From JAQWBS01 sp047975765 (GTDB taxonomy: Bacteria; Pseudomonadota; Alphaproteobacteria; RF32; CAG-239), in assembly GCA_047975765.1 (NCBI GenBank), contig JBKEEF010000012.1:124001-188000 (forward strand): a DNA stretch of 64,000 bases, in the 5' to 3' direction. How positions within the stretch are numbered: position 1 is the first letter of the stretch; each line of letters opens with the position of its first letter. Of this stretch, positions 9,726-17,832 are shown piece by piece. Below the pieces are notes generated by a model. The model ran no database searches. It was not told the origin of the DNA and saw only the letters and a program-made list of their open reading frames with translations. A program made the translations under genes and the position numbers.

Positions 9726-10891
9726 TATTCACAAAATCTTCCTGTTCCCTGACAAGTTTCGCACTCAGCTGTGAGTAAATCTCTCAAACTTGGACGACGA
9801 CGGCTACGCAAAATTTCAACATTTCCAGCTCTACTCAAACCAACCAAATATCCCATATTAGAGTCTCTCTTCATTTCTTCCGCCAAAACATCCAGTACAG
9901 GTTTCAAATATTTATAATCTGATGAACCAGCGAAGTCGATAATGATTTTTCCTGAAAGATTACGAAGTCGAATTTGTTTAGCTATTTCAATAGCTGCATC
10001 AGCATTCAGACGAGAAATTGAACCATTTCCCCTATCATCTCCACTATCCACATCAATAGCCACACATGCTTTGGTCTCTTCGATTGTAATTCTACCACCA
10101 TTTTTGAGTCTCACTTCTTTCATCAAAGCATCATTAATTGCTTCTTCAATACCATATTCCTCAAAAGGCTCTGCTTGATATTCAACTTCAAACTCATCAC
10201 CATAAGTTTCTTGAATCTCTTTTTCAACATTGTGTGAATTAACAACAATCTTTTTTAAAGATTTTTTATATGCCTCAATATATGAAAAAAGAACATTTCC
10301 TTTGGAATAGAGAAGATAAGGTGCTTTGTTTTTCTTTGCCTTGTTTCTGATATCTTCATAAATAGCACGAAGCTCAGCCATTTCTTCTTTCAAGTCTTCT
10401 AAAGGAGCTTCAACACTAGAAGTTCTCAAAACCCAACCTTCTTGCCCAGTGGTATGCTCCACAACAAAATCTTTATATTCAGAAGCATTTTCATGTTCTT
10501 TGATTTTTGAAGACACAAAAACGCCCATGGAATATGGTGAATAAACCAAATATTTTCCAGCAAGTTTGATACCGCGAGCAACTTTAGCTCCTTTTTCTTC
10601 TCTTGCTTCTTGTAAAACTTGAACAATTAGACTCTGACCTTCGGTTAAGTTCTTTTCTTCAATTCCTTGCTCTTCCAAGTTTAAGAAAGCATCTTTATCA
10701 TCTTTAATGTCAACAAAAAAGCCAATTTTTCCATTCGCAAGTTCCAATTTATGCGTCAATCTACCAAGGTAAACATCACCTTCAGATACCCTCTTACTGT
10801 CACTAAATTCAAGCTCACGCATATCTCCGTCTATAAGACAAGCTATTGCTGAAAGACTATCTTTTTTCTCAAATACTAAAGTATCAATCAT
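9725..10891 (-). CDS. rng: Ribonuclease E/G family endoribonuclease, minimal core form
   Basis: The 388-residue protein has an N-terminal S1 RNA-binding domain (about 35-120) and the catalytic DNase-I-like region. The two metal-binding aspartates are visible in AIDVDSGD (about 276) and IIDFAG (about 320), equivalent to Asp303 and Asp346 of E. coli RNase E. The protein ends just after CETCQGTGR, the zinc-link cysteine pair, so the small domain and any degradosome scaffold are missing; E. coli RNase G has 489 residues. It cleaves single-stranded A/U-rich RNA in rRNA and mRNA turnover. The gene starts directly at the maf stop codon and overlaps yacG by one base. Confidence 0.92.
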   Translation of the reverse strand: MIDTLVFEKKDSLSAIACLIDGDMRELEFSDSKRVSEGDVYLGRLTHKLELANGKIGFFVDIKDDKDAFLNLEEQGIEEKNLTEGQSLIVQVLQEAREEKGAKVARGIKLAGKYLVYSPYSMGVFVSSKIKEHENASEYKDFVVEHTTGQEGWVLRTSSVEAPLEDLKEEMAELRAIYEDIRNKAKKNKAPYLLYSKGNVLFSYIEAYKKSLKKIVVNSHNVEKEIQETYGDEFEVEYQAEPFEEYGIEEAINDALMKEVRLKNGGRITIEETKACVAIDVDSGDDRGNGSISRLNADAAIEIAKQIRLRNLSGKIIIDFAGSSDYKYLKPVLDVLAEEMKRDSNMGYLVGLSRAGNVEILRSRRRPSLRDLLTAECETCQGTGRFCE

Positions 10892-11464
10892 TTATTTTAC
10901 TCCTGCTCCAATTAACAGATTTCTGGCTTCAAAGAGGGGCAAACCCACAACACCGGAATATGAACCAATAATTTTTTTCACGAAAGCAGCTAAGCACCCC
11001 TCAACTTTATACCCAACAGCACCTACCCATTCGTGTGTTGCAACATAATCTAAAATTTCCTGTTGTGAGAGTTTTTTCATCAAAATTCTAGTTGCAACAA
11101 CTCGAACAGACGGCTTTCCACTTTTATCAATAACACAAACTGAAGTTATAACTTTATGGGCTTTTCCTGAAAGAAGCTCCATCACCTTAGTTTGCTCTTC
11201 ATCGTTTTTTGATTTATGAAGAATGGTTCTACCAACGACAACAATTGTATCGCTTCCCAGAACCACTTCATTTGGATTTTTTTGAGAAATTTTCAAAGCT
11301 TTCTCAATAGACATTCGTTTCACATAAGCCGTTGCAGCCTCCCCCTTTTTGACGCTTTCATCGATATCTGCAGGGTCAATTTTTTTTGGAGCATATCCTA
11401 TTTGTTCAAGAAGATGCTTTCTCTGAGGAGAGCCTGAGGCTAATATAAAGTCTTTGACTGGCAT
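10892..11464 (-). CDS. maf: Maf family nucleoside triphosphate pyrophosphatase
   Basis: A 190-residue Maf protein. The N-terminal ASGSPQRKHLL motif and GSDTIVVV match the nucleotide and metal-binding blocks of the family. Maf proteins hydrolyse dTTP, UTP or modified NTPs to monophosphates and are linked to cell-division arrest. The sequence does not fix which subclass (YhdE or YceF) it belongs to. It ends where the RNase gene starts and begins three bases after the dksA stop, so dksA-maf-rng-yacG looks like one transcript. Confidence 0.92.
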   Translation of the reverse strand: MPVKDFILASGSPQRKHLLEQIGYAPKKIDPADIDESVKKGEAATAYVKRMSIEKALKISQKNPNEVVLGSDTIVVVGRTILHKSKNDEEQTKVMELLSGKAHKVITSVCVIDKSGKPSVRVVATRILMKKLSQQEILDYVATHEWVGAVGYKVEGCLAAFVKKIIGSYSGVVGLPLFEARNLLIGAGVK

Positions 11465-11467
11465 ATC

Positions 11468-11902
11468 CTATATCTTCATAACCTCATCGTCATAAGTTTT
11501 TTCCATTCTTTCATGACGTTCTTGAGCTTCCAAAGAGAGTGTTGCAACCGGTCTTGCTTCAAGTCTTGCCAAACCAATAGGTTCGCCAGTATCTTCGCAA
11601 AAACCATATTCACCTTCTTCAATTCTTTTCAGAGCAGAGTCAATTTTAGAAATGAGTTTTCTTGCTCTATCTCTTGTTCTGAGTTCCAAAGCTTTATCTG
11701 TTTCGACAGAGGCTCTATCATTCGGGTCTGGTTGATTTAGACCACCCTGACGTAAATCATCTAATGTGTCTTTAGATTGATTAAGCAAAGATTTTTTCCA
11801 ATTTTCAAGCTTTTGACGAAAATACTCTAAATGAGTTTCGTTCATATATTCTTCATCTTCCGATGGTTGATAATCTGGTGGAAGAATAATTGCTACGCTC
11901 AT
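11468..11902 (-). CDS. dksA: RNA polymerase-binding transcription factor DksA, single-cysteine type
   Basis: A 144-residue DksA. The coiled-coil with its acidic tip lies in the middle, and the C-terminal globular part reads FCEDTGEPIGLARLEARPVATL. Only one of the four zinc-finger cysteines of E. coli DksA remains, which is the usual alphaproteobacterial form and similar in kind to the redox-insensitive DksA2 proteins. It would bind the RNA polymerase secondary channel and work with ppGpp. The frame is open further upstream, but the ATG at 11902 has a GGAGAG ribosome site and gives the family N-terminus. Position after fliX recalls the link of flagellar and growth control in alphaproteobacteria. 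Confidence 0.93.
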   Translation of the reverse strand: MSVAIILPPDYQPSEDEEYMNETHLEYFRQKLENWKKSLLNQSKDTLDDLRQGGLNQPDPNDRASVETDKALELRTRDRARKLISKIDSALKRIEEGEYGFCEDTGEPIGLARLEARPVATLSLEAQERHERMEKTYDDEVMKI

Positions 11903-11998
11903 GCCTCTCTCCTTAAATTTATAAAAATTAATAAAATGATTTATGAAAAAATAAACATTTACCTCATTAACTGCAAGCAAAAAAACGTACTTATTAAG

Positions 11999-12418
11999 CT
12001 ATTTCATCAATTTGGCGAGTTCCACCTCAACTCTCAGCTCTATTTCTTCAACAATCTCCAATAATCTATCATCTGACGTGCTTGTTTTTTGCTCTTTGAC
12101 AAACCTTGAAATCTCTACAAGTTTATCTCTTGAAATATAGCCATCCAACAAAGCATCTCTAATGTTTTCCAATTTTTCAAGCAATGTATTTGCTCTTTTT
12201 ATTAGCTTTTTCTTTTTTTCTTTCTCTTCTTCTTCACCCACCATTTGAGTCGCAAAAAGAGCTTCATTCATAGCTAATCCTGAAGATTTAGCTGTCACAG
12301 AAATGCCTTCTTTTTTCTCAACACCTGTTAAATAAGATGAAAAACCTTCTCCACCTGAAGATTTTTTAACTTTTCCAGTAGCAACATCTGTTGATTTATT
12401 GATTTCTTTCACAAACAT
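11999..12418 (-). CDS. fliX: Flagellar assembly regulator FliX
   Basis: A 139-residue protein with a disordered, glycine-serine N-terminus and a helical C-terminal half. The end, EIVEEIELRVEVELAKLMK, fits the conserved FliX C-terminus (EIELRxxVELAKL). In Caulobacter FliX couples assembly of the early flagellar structure to the activator FlbD. No flbD is in the window. It starts 5 bp after the pilin stop, so it is probably co-transcribed with it. The fliL-fliM cluster lies 45 kb away. Confidence 0.8.
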   Translation of the reverse strand: MFVKEINKSTDVATGKVKKSSGGEGFSSYLTGVEKKEGISVTAKSSGLAMNEALFATQMVGEEEEKEKKKKLIKRANTLLEKLENIRDALLDGYISRDKLVEISRFVKEQKTSTSDDRLLEIVEEIELRVEVELAKLMK

Positions 12419-12423
12419 TTCAT

Positions 12424-12990
12424 TTACTCAAAAGTCAGAACAAGTTTATTTGTATTTTCAGTTGAACACTTTGCCATTGCTTCATTTATCTGAAGTGGAA
12501 GTGTATTTTGTGCAGCCGTTTGGCTCCATCCATATGTTGTTCCTGAAGCACCTGTTGTTCCTGCAACAGCAATTGACACAAGTGTAGTTGTTTCATCCAC
12601 ACGCCAATCCATTGTTGCCAAGTCAGTGCAAACAACCTTGGGAAGATTTGTAATTGTCAAAACATAATAAGCATTGGTTCCTGAGATTTTCATCTCACCA
12701 CCAAAAGCATGATAAAACTTGCCACCAGACACCATTTCTGTCGGTACGACTTTATCATCTATCAACGCCTGATTAGTTATCCCAGAATAGGACCCTACAG
12801 CCAAATATCTTGCTGAAATCCTCTTTCTAATTTCGCTAACTTGTTGGATGACCTTACTAATTTTATATTTTTTGTAGGCACCATTCACTGCAGACATAAG
12901 TGAAATTGCAATAACAGAAATAACAGAGAGAACTAAAATTGTTTCCAACATTGTTCTACCAAGCTCATTTATCTTTTTATGCTTAATCAT
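12424..12990 (-). CDS. Type IV pilin-like protein (prepilin leader)
   Basis: A 188-residue protein whose short basic leader ends in ELG, followed by RTMLETILVLSVISVIA. This is a class III prepilin signal: cleavage after Gly, Glu at +5, then a hydrophobic helix that forms the pilus core. The globular part contains two cysteines, typical of a pilin D-loop. The start at 12990 has GAGG six bases before; an upstream ATG at 13029 lacks a site. It is probably a minor or PilS-like pilin. No assembly ATPase or prepilin peptidase is in the window. It heads the fliX-dksA array. Confidence 0.8.
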   Translation of the reverse strand: MIKHKKINELGRTMLETILVLSVISVIAISLMSAVNGAYKKYKISKVIQQVSEIRKRISARYLAVGSYSGITNQALIDDKVVPTEMVSGGKFYHAFGGEMKISGTNAYYVLTITNLPKVVCTDLATMDWRVDETTTLVSIAVAGTTGASGTTYGWSQTAAQNTLPLQINEAMAKCSTENTNKLVLTFE

Positions 12991-13197
12991 GCTATCCTCA
13001 ATAAAAACAATAAATTCTTTATTTTCCATAATTTAGCCAAGAGTAGCATTAATTTATTAGCAAAACAATAATATTATGTTTTTTTTAATTATTCTGTTAT
13101 AACTATTTTTTTCTAAAAGGTTTCTTTAAAAACCAAAATCAGGTCTTATATTATGTCTTGTTAACTTTAAGATATTAACTTTTAAGGAGTAATAATT

Positions 13198-13778
13198 ATG
13201 AAAAAGACTATTGGCGCTTTGATGGTTGCTGTTTCCGCTCTTGCTTTGTCTGCTGATGCAAAAGCAGCTCCAAATTTTGAGCATAATTTCAAACCTTATG
13301 TTGGTTTTGACTATTCATATACAACGACATCTGTTAAAAATACGGCTAGACCATATTTTAACTCTGGTAAAATCAACGTTGGTACAGATTACAGCAAATA
13401 TTTTGGTACAGAATTATTCTACCAATATTCAGACAAATACAAAAAAAGCGAAGCTGGAAACAAATATAATAATAAATTCCAAGCTTATGGTTTAGACTTG
13501 TATGGCTACCTCCCTATTAAACTGAAACACTTGGTGTTCACACAAACTTCAGTTTGATTGGTACAACAGGTTTTGGGTTCTATAAATTAACCTCTAAAAC
13601 TCACACAACATCTAAAGCGCATGACAATGGATATGGCTTCCGTTTTGGTACTGGTATTCAGTATGATATCAACGAAAAACTCGCAGTTAGAGCTCTTTAT
13701 CGTCAAATCCAAACAGATCAGCTTTATCACATTAACCACTTCGCAGAATATTCAGTTGGTCTTAAATATTCATTCTAA
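13198..13778 (+). pseudogene. Outer-membrane beta-barrel protein, single-base frameshift
   Basis: The N-terminus is a clear signal peptide ending in AKA-AP, followed by alternating aromatic strands. The first frame stops at 13557, but the next frame continues with NFSLIGTTGFGFYKL and ends in YSVGLKYSF, the usual terminal phenylalanine of an outer-membrane barrel. Adding one A to the AAA at 13519-13521 would join the two halves into a protein of about 193 residues that resembles eight-stranded OmpW/OmpA-like porins. A strong AAGGAG ribosome site precedes the ATG and a good terminator follows, so expression signals are intact. It may be a recent pseudogene, phase variation or a sequence error. 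Confidence 0.75.
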
Positions 13779-13793
13779 GCGAATGGAATTCAT

Positions 13794-13829
13794 AAAAGGA
13801 AGAGAATTTCTCTTCCTTTTTTCTTTTTT
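13794..13829 (+). terminator. Intrinsic terminator of the beta-barrel gene
   Basis: AAAAGGAAGAG pairs with CTCTTCCTTTT (arms within 13794-13820) and a T-rich run follows. It separates the barrel gene from the flavoprotein gene, which starts only 20 bp further on. Confidence 0.85.
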
Positions 13830-13848
13830 AAATTCTATAAATTGAAAT

Positions 13849-15015
13849 ATGAAAAAATTTGATGTTGTCATTATCGGAGGAGGAGCTTCCGGATTTTCCT
13901 GTGCTGCTCAAGCTTTAAAGCTTGGCAAAACAGTGGCTATTCTGGAACATAACCTTCAACCATTGAAGAAAGTGAAAATATCTGGTGGTGGAAGATGCAA
14001 TTTTACAAACCTAAATACAGCTCCTGAAAAATATTTATGTTCAAAAGGTGATTTTGTTAAACATGCTTTGCAAATATTTTCACCTCAAAAAATAATTTCT
14101 CTCATGCAAAAACATCACATTCCTTTTGCCGAAAAAGAACTAGGGCAACTTTTCACAAAAACTTCTTCACAAGATATTATTGATGCACTTATCAAAGAAG
14201 CTGAAAAAGCAAAAACATTCTATGGAATTGAAATTGAAACTGTTGAAAAAAGTGATGGCATCTTCAAAATTAGAACAAAGATTGACCTTTTTGAAGCTAA
14301 ATCACTTGTCATTGCCACAGGAGGAATGTCCTATCAAAATATTGGAGCAGGAGATTTGGGATATCGTATTGCAAAACAATTCGGCCTGAAAATCATTCCA
14401 TACCGCCCTGCACTTGTACCTTTTAACTTAGATAATGAACTGATGAAAAAAACCATCAAACTCAAAGGAATTGCTTTAGATTGTCTCGTGGAATGTGATG
14501 ATAGAAAATTTAGAAACAACATCTTATTTACACACTTCGGAATTTCTGGACCAGCGATCCTTCAAGCATCTCTCTATTGGCTCAAAGATATGCCTGTTCG
14601 TTTGAACTTTTTACCTGAAACAGATTTGTTTGAATTCTTAAAACAACAAAGAGAAACTGCAAAGAAGAAAAAAATCAGTTCAATTCTCAAGCAATTTTTT
14701 CCTGAAAGATTTGTCGAATTTCTTGTTGAGGAAAGAGATATATTCATTTCAGAAACATCCAATAAACAACTCAAAGAAATATCTCAAAAAGTCAATCAAT
14801 TCACTTTCACACCGATTGGCACACAAGGCTTCAAATTAGCAGAAGTCACCGCAGGTGGGGTCGACACAGATGAAATTGATACAAAAACTTTTGAGTCAAA
14901 GAAAATAAAAGGCTTGTATTTTATTGGGGAAGTGCTAGATGTTGCAGGACAATTAGGAGGATATAACCTCCAATGGGCTTGGGCAAGTGGCTTTTGTGCT
15001 GGCGAAAATTTATAA
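13849..15015 (+). CDS. BaiN/HI0933 family FAD-dependent oxidoreductase
   Basis: A 388-residue flavoprotein. The N-terminal Rossmann motif VVIIGGGASG binds FAD, ISGGGRCNFTN is the family signature at about residues 44-54, and the C-terminus has a second FAD-contact block ending in GGYNLQWAWASG. Length and motifs match the HI0933/YhiN family, whose reaction is not established in most bacteria; BaiN of gut clostridia acts in bile-acid dehydroxylation, but the similarity here is at family level only. The start is close to the preceding terminator and has no strong ribosome site. Confidence 0.85.
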   Translation: MKKFDVVIIGGGASGFSCAAQALKLGKTVAILEHNLQPLKKVKISGGGRCNFTNLNTAPEKYLCSKGDFVKHALQIFSPQKIISLMQKHHIPFAEKELGQLFTKTSSQDIIDALIKEAEKAKTFYGIEIETVEKSDGIFKIRTKIDLFEAKSLVIATGGMSYQNIGAGDLGYRIAKQFGLKIIPYRPALVPFNLDNELMKKTIKLKGIALDCLVECDDRKFRNNILFTHFGISGPAILQASLYWLKDMPVRLNFLPETDLFEFLKQQRETAKKKKISSILKQFFPERFVEFLVEERDIFISETSNKQLKEISQKVNQFTFTPIGTQGFKLAEVTAGGVDTDEIDTKTFESKKIKGLYFIGEVLDVAGQLGGYNLQWAWASGFCAGENL

Positions 15016-15033
15016 AAAAACAAGGAGTTTATA

Positions 15034-15570
15034 ATGAAAAAAACTTTATTAATTGTGATTATTTTAGCAGTAGCAGGATTTTTCTTTCAAAAGCACTATA
15101 AAATCGAAATATTCCCTCAGGCACCAATGAATGAATCCGAGAAAGCTGCCGAAGAAAAACCAGTGGCTTATGTCAATGAAAATAAGTTTGTTCCTGAAGT
15201 TAAGTTTGATAGCAATGTTCGTTCATTCAAAACTCAAGAACTCAATGCTGATTGTGAGGGTGACCCTGCAATTTGCGCTGTTGACTTAGCTGTTAAATGT
15301 AGTGTGAATCCAAAACTTGATTTTTGTGACAAGAAACGACTCCCACGCTTTGTTTTCATGGAAGACGAGAGTCTTGGCCGCCCAACTTATGTGAATTATA
15401 AAGTTTTGAAAATTCATCCTATTGATGCATCCACCGTTGAAGTTCAAACAGAAAGCACTTGTGACGGCCTCTGGTTTGGTCTTTGCAATGGTAATATCAT
15501 TTATGTTGTAAATAAAGATTCAAAAGGTTGGAAAGTCAATGAAATCTATGCCTTGGAACGCTATATCTAA
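15034..15570 (+). CDS. Small anchored or secreted protein of unknown function
   Basis: 178 residues with an N-terminal hydrophobic segment (about 4-18) that can serve as a signal anchor, then a soluble part with six cysteines in pairs (CEGDPAIC, CSVNPKLDFC, CDGLWFGLC). Such spacing suggests disulfides and an extracytoplasmic location. A good AAGGAG site precedes the start, 18 bp after the flavoprotein gene, so they may be co-transcribed. I do not recognise a family. Confidence 0.65.
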   Translation: MKKTLLIVIILAVAGFFFQKHYKIEIFPQAPMNESEKAAEEKPVAYVNENKFVPEVKFDSNVRSFKTQELNADCEGDPAICAVDLAVKCSVNPKLDFCDKKRLPRFVFMEDESLGRPTYVNYKVLKIHPIDASTVEVQTESTCDGLWFGLCNGNIIYVVNKDSKGWKVNEIYALERYI

Positions 15571-15595
15571 TTGAAATTGATAGACTAAATTTATA

Positions 15596-15624
15596 TTGAC
15601 TTAGGAACCTAGTTTTTGTTAAAC
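15596..15624 (+). promoter_or_regulatory. Sigma-70-type promoter for the HAD gene
   Basis: TTGACT at 15596-15601 and TTAAAC at 15619-15624 are 17 bp apart, 44 bp before the ATG of the HAD phosphatase gene. Confidence 0.5.
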
Positions 15625-15667
15625 TGGATGTTGGACTGCAATTCTCATAAACATAAGGGATTTATAT

Positions 15668-16351
15668 ATGTTTGAAAAAAAAGTTATCATTTGGGATTTA
15701 GATAATACGCTTTATAGAGTCACTGAAGAATTTGGACACAGACTCGATGAAACAATGGCAAAAGTTTCCATTGAAGAGCTTGGGCTAGATCTTGACTTTG
15801 AAACTGCTCTAGAAAAAGTGAAGGAATCTTTTGCAAAGTATCGTGATGGTGGAGAGATTTTTTATCGAGACCATGGCATTAGCATTGAAGACTTCTATCA
15901 TGCCTACCATAACAATGTCCCATACGAAGAAATCGTTCCTTATGATGGTCTATATGAGCTTCTTTCAAAGATCGAAGTTGAACAATATATCTTCACATAT
16001 AGCAGTAGAGATTTAGCAGAAAAAATTCTCAAGAAAATTGGTCTTTATGAAATTTTCAAAGACAGATTCTATTCTGTTGAAGACTTTGGATCTTTCAAAA
16101 AAAATGAAAGCTGCGATATTTATCATGATTTATGTGTAGCAATCAAACATGACCCTAAAGATTGCCTCTTTGTTGATGACAGTTATTCCAATCTGGAATT
16201 TGCAAAAGAAGCTGGTATGACAACCGTTCGCCTCTTCTATAACAGCAATTCATCAAAAGACAAAGAATATATTGATCATGCCTATAAAGGGATTTTTGCT
16301 TTCTTAAAAGACTATGAAAAAGCGTGTCCAAGTAAAAAAAGAGCAGGATAA
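15668..16351 (+). CDS. HAD-superfamily hydrolase, pyrimidine 5'-nucleotidase-like
   Basis: A 227-residue HAD protein. The nucleophile motif is DLDNTLYR (about residues 10-17), motif II is the TYSS region, the conserved lysine lies in FGSFKKN, and motif IV is FVDDS. The order and the DNTLY spelling match the SDT1/PPM1-like branch of pyrimidine nucleotidases and phosphatases widespread in alphaproteobacteria. It would remove phosphate from a small metabolite such as UMP or CMP; the substrate is inferred from family only. It is convergent with the metallopeptidase-like gene and they share a hairpin. Confidence 0.82.
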   Translation: MFEKKVIIWDLDNTLYRVTEEFGHRLDETMAKVSIEELGLDLDFETALEKVKESFAKYRDGGEIFYRDHGISIEDFYHAYHNNVPYEEIVPYDGLYELLSKIEVEQYIFTYSSRDLAEKILKKIGLYEIFKDRFYSVEDFGSFKKNESCDIYHDLCVAIKHDPKDCLFVDDSYSNLEFAKEAGMTTVRLFYNSNSSKDKEYIDHAYKGIFAFLKDYEKACPSKKRAG

Positions 16352-16360
16352 TTAAAAGTG

Positions 16361-16392
16361 AGACCAAATATTTTTTATTTGGTTTCTTTTTT
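16361..16392. terminator. Shared hairpin between convergent genes
   Basis: ACCAAAT (16363-16369) pairs with ATTTGGT (16377-16383), followed by T-rich sequence on the plus strand. It overlaps the last codons of the minus-strand gene and could serve the plus-strand HAD gene. Confidence 0.5.
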
Positions 16393-17064
16393 GCAAATTT
16401 CGCCCTCCATTTGGTAGTTTTCCATATTATCTAGTTTGCTTTGTTCTTTTTTTAGCTCTGCTTTGAAAACTTTAACCATTGGTTCAATTTGAGCGATATA
16501 TGCTTTGGTGATTTTATTATTCACCTCGACAAGCTCTCTCAAACTTGTTGTTTTTTCCGCACCAACCTCTTTAGAAACCTCAGGAAGAACATCTCTAATT
16601 TTAGCAACAAAATGCTCCAGAGCTGTTACGTTGATTTGCTGATGAGCCTGCTCATGTCTTAAGACCATATTATATTCACAAGTGTTTTCTTGAAGCCCTT
16701 TTGATATATATATGACAGGGTCTTCATAACCGATATAAAGATTGAGTTTCATTGGGATAATACAAACTTCTCCCCCTTCATTTGAAACTCTATTGATGGT
16801 ATCAACCGAGATTTCCCAATTGATTTTAACTGTTGACAGTCCTGCTGCAAAAAGTCCTTTTTCAACCACACCAAATTCACCACCAACTTCTGTCAATTCT
16901 TCTTTAGTTTTTGATCTGTCATAGACTAAATTTCCATAAGATGTTTGAAAATTGATTTCTGGTTGAGGTACAATATCTTCACAAGAAACTTCTTCTGCAA
17001 AAACACTATTTGATTTTATGCAAAAAAGTGATAAAAATATAAATGTTGAAACAATTTTTGTCAT
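16375..17064 (-). CDS. Secreted DUF922-like putative zinc protease
   Basis: About 229 residues with a signal peptide ending near VFA-EE. The middle carries VLRHEQAHQQIN, an HExxH-type zinc site within a context (CEYNMVLRHE) like that of DUF922, a group of predicted secreted zinc proteases. Three or more cysteines in the mature part may form disulfides. A TTG at 17073 could also start the protein; I chose the ATG at 17064. It is divergent from the next gene with only 47 bp between them. Protease activity is inferred from the motif. Confidence 0.6.
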   Translation of the reverse strand: MTKIVSTFIFLSLFCIKSNSVFAEEVSCEDIVPQPEINFQTSYGNLVYDRSKTKEELTEVGGEFGVVEKGLFAAGLSTVKINWEISVDTINRVSNEGGEVCIIPMKLNLYIGYEDPVIYISKGLQENTCEYNMVLRHEQAHQQINVTALEHFVAKIRDVLPEVSKEVGAEKTTSLRELVEVNNKITKAYIAQIEPMVKVFKAELKKEQSKLDNMENYQMEGEICKKETK

Positions 17065-17111
17065 AGAATTCAATATAAAAAACGTTAAACACTCTAGGAA
17101 TATTAAGATAA

Positions 17112-17630
17112 ATGAAAAAAAGCATTTTTACAACATCCATTTTCATCTTTTTGACACTTATTTCCTCGTTTGCACTTGCGCAAGGAAGATATGTTAGAAA
17201 ACAAATCAAACCAAGTGTTTATATTCCAAATTCAGCTTTGGATAAACAAGAGAAACTTCCTGAATTTTATTATCCAACTCAAAACAATCTTAAAGAGGCA
17301 ATTAAAGATTTTTCTGATGAAGAAACAAAAGTTATTGAGGTAAAGACAGAATATGTTCCTGCACCAGAAAAGACTGTAAAAGTTAATAAAGAATCAGTTG
17401 AAACACCAACTCCCGTTGAAAGCAACAAGTTTTCAGAAATGATTTTGGCTCAAAATTCTGATATCCCCCCTCTTTACACTCTGAAATATGATGAATATAT
17501 TAGTGACCTAAAAATTATTGCAGAAACAAGTAATATTCCTGATAATCAGCTTCTTAAACAAGATTTAGCAAAAATGAGTTCCAATGAAAAAATCAAGGTA
17601 GATAAAAAATTTGGCAATTTACCAAAATAA
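17112..17630 (+). CDS. Secreted protein of unknown function, proline/glutamate-rich
   Basis: 172 residues with a clean signal peptide (cleavage near ALA-QG). The mature part is charged, low in aromatic residues and probably flexible, with EYVPAPEKTVKVNKESVETPTP in the middle cut here by a proline-rich linker. No domain is recognised. It is divergent from the DUF922-like gene. Confidence 0.6.
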   Translation: MKKSIFTTSIFIFLTLISSFALAQGRYVRKQIKPSVYIPNSALDKQEKLPEFYYPTQNNLKEAIKDFSDEETKVIEVKTEYVPAPEKTVKVNKESVETPTPVESNKFSEMILAQNSDIPPLYTLKYDEYISDLKIIAETSNIPDNQLLKQDLAKMSSNEKIKVDKKFGNLPK

Positions 17631-17634
17631 AGGT

Positions 17635-17662
17635 TTGACAAAAACTCAAAATAAGATAGATT
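17635..17662 (+). promoter_or_regulatory. Promoter for the 25-aa ORF
   Basis: A consensus -35 TTGACA (17635-17640) and TAGATT (17657-17662) are 16 bp apart, some 20 bp before the ATG of the arginine-rich micro-ORF. Confidence 0.5.
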
Positions 17663-17681
17663 TTTATCAGAGGTTTTAAAT

Positions 17682-17759
17682 ATGAATGAATTAAATTTTA
17701 ACATTTTAACTAAATTGGGCCGACGCCTTCGTACTCGTGGATATAATCTGCGACGATAA
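17682..17759 (+). CDS. 25-aa arginine-rich micro-ORF with own promoter and terminator
   Basis: The ORF encodes MNELNFNILTKLGRRLRTR followed by GYNLRR. It has AGAGG upstream of the ATG and a strong terminator 36 bp after the stop, giving a transcript of about 155 nt. All six arginines use CGN codons (CGA, CGC, CGT), whereas neighbouring genes favour AGA. This fits either a ribosome-stalling leader peptide sensing charged tRNA-Arg, with the terminator as attenuator for the GNAT gene that follows, or a small cationic peptide. No family is recognised. Confidence 0.5.
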   Translation: MNELNFNILTKLGRRLRTRGYNLRR

Positions 17760-17794
17760 TTTGTGCCTTTTTCACAAGACAACAATATCGTAGC

Positions 17795-17824
17795 AGAGGT
17801 TTGAAAATTCAAGCCTCTTTTTTT
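17795..17824 (+). terminator. Intrinsic terminator or attenuator after the micro-ORF
   Basis: AGAGG (17795-17799) pairs with CCTCT (17814-17818) and TTGAA with TTCAA inside, followed by seven T. It lies 10 bp before the first possible start of the GNAT gene. Confidence 0.85.
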
Positions 17825-17832
17825 GCCCAATT

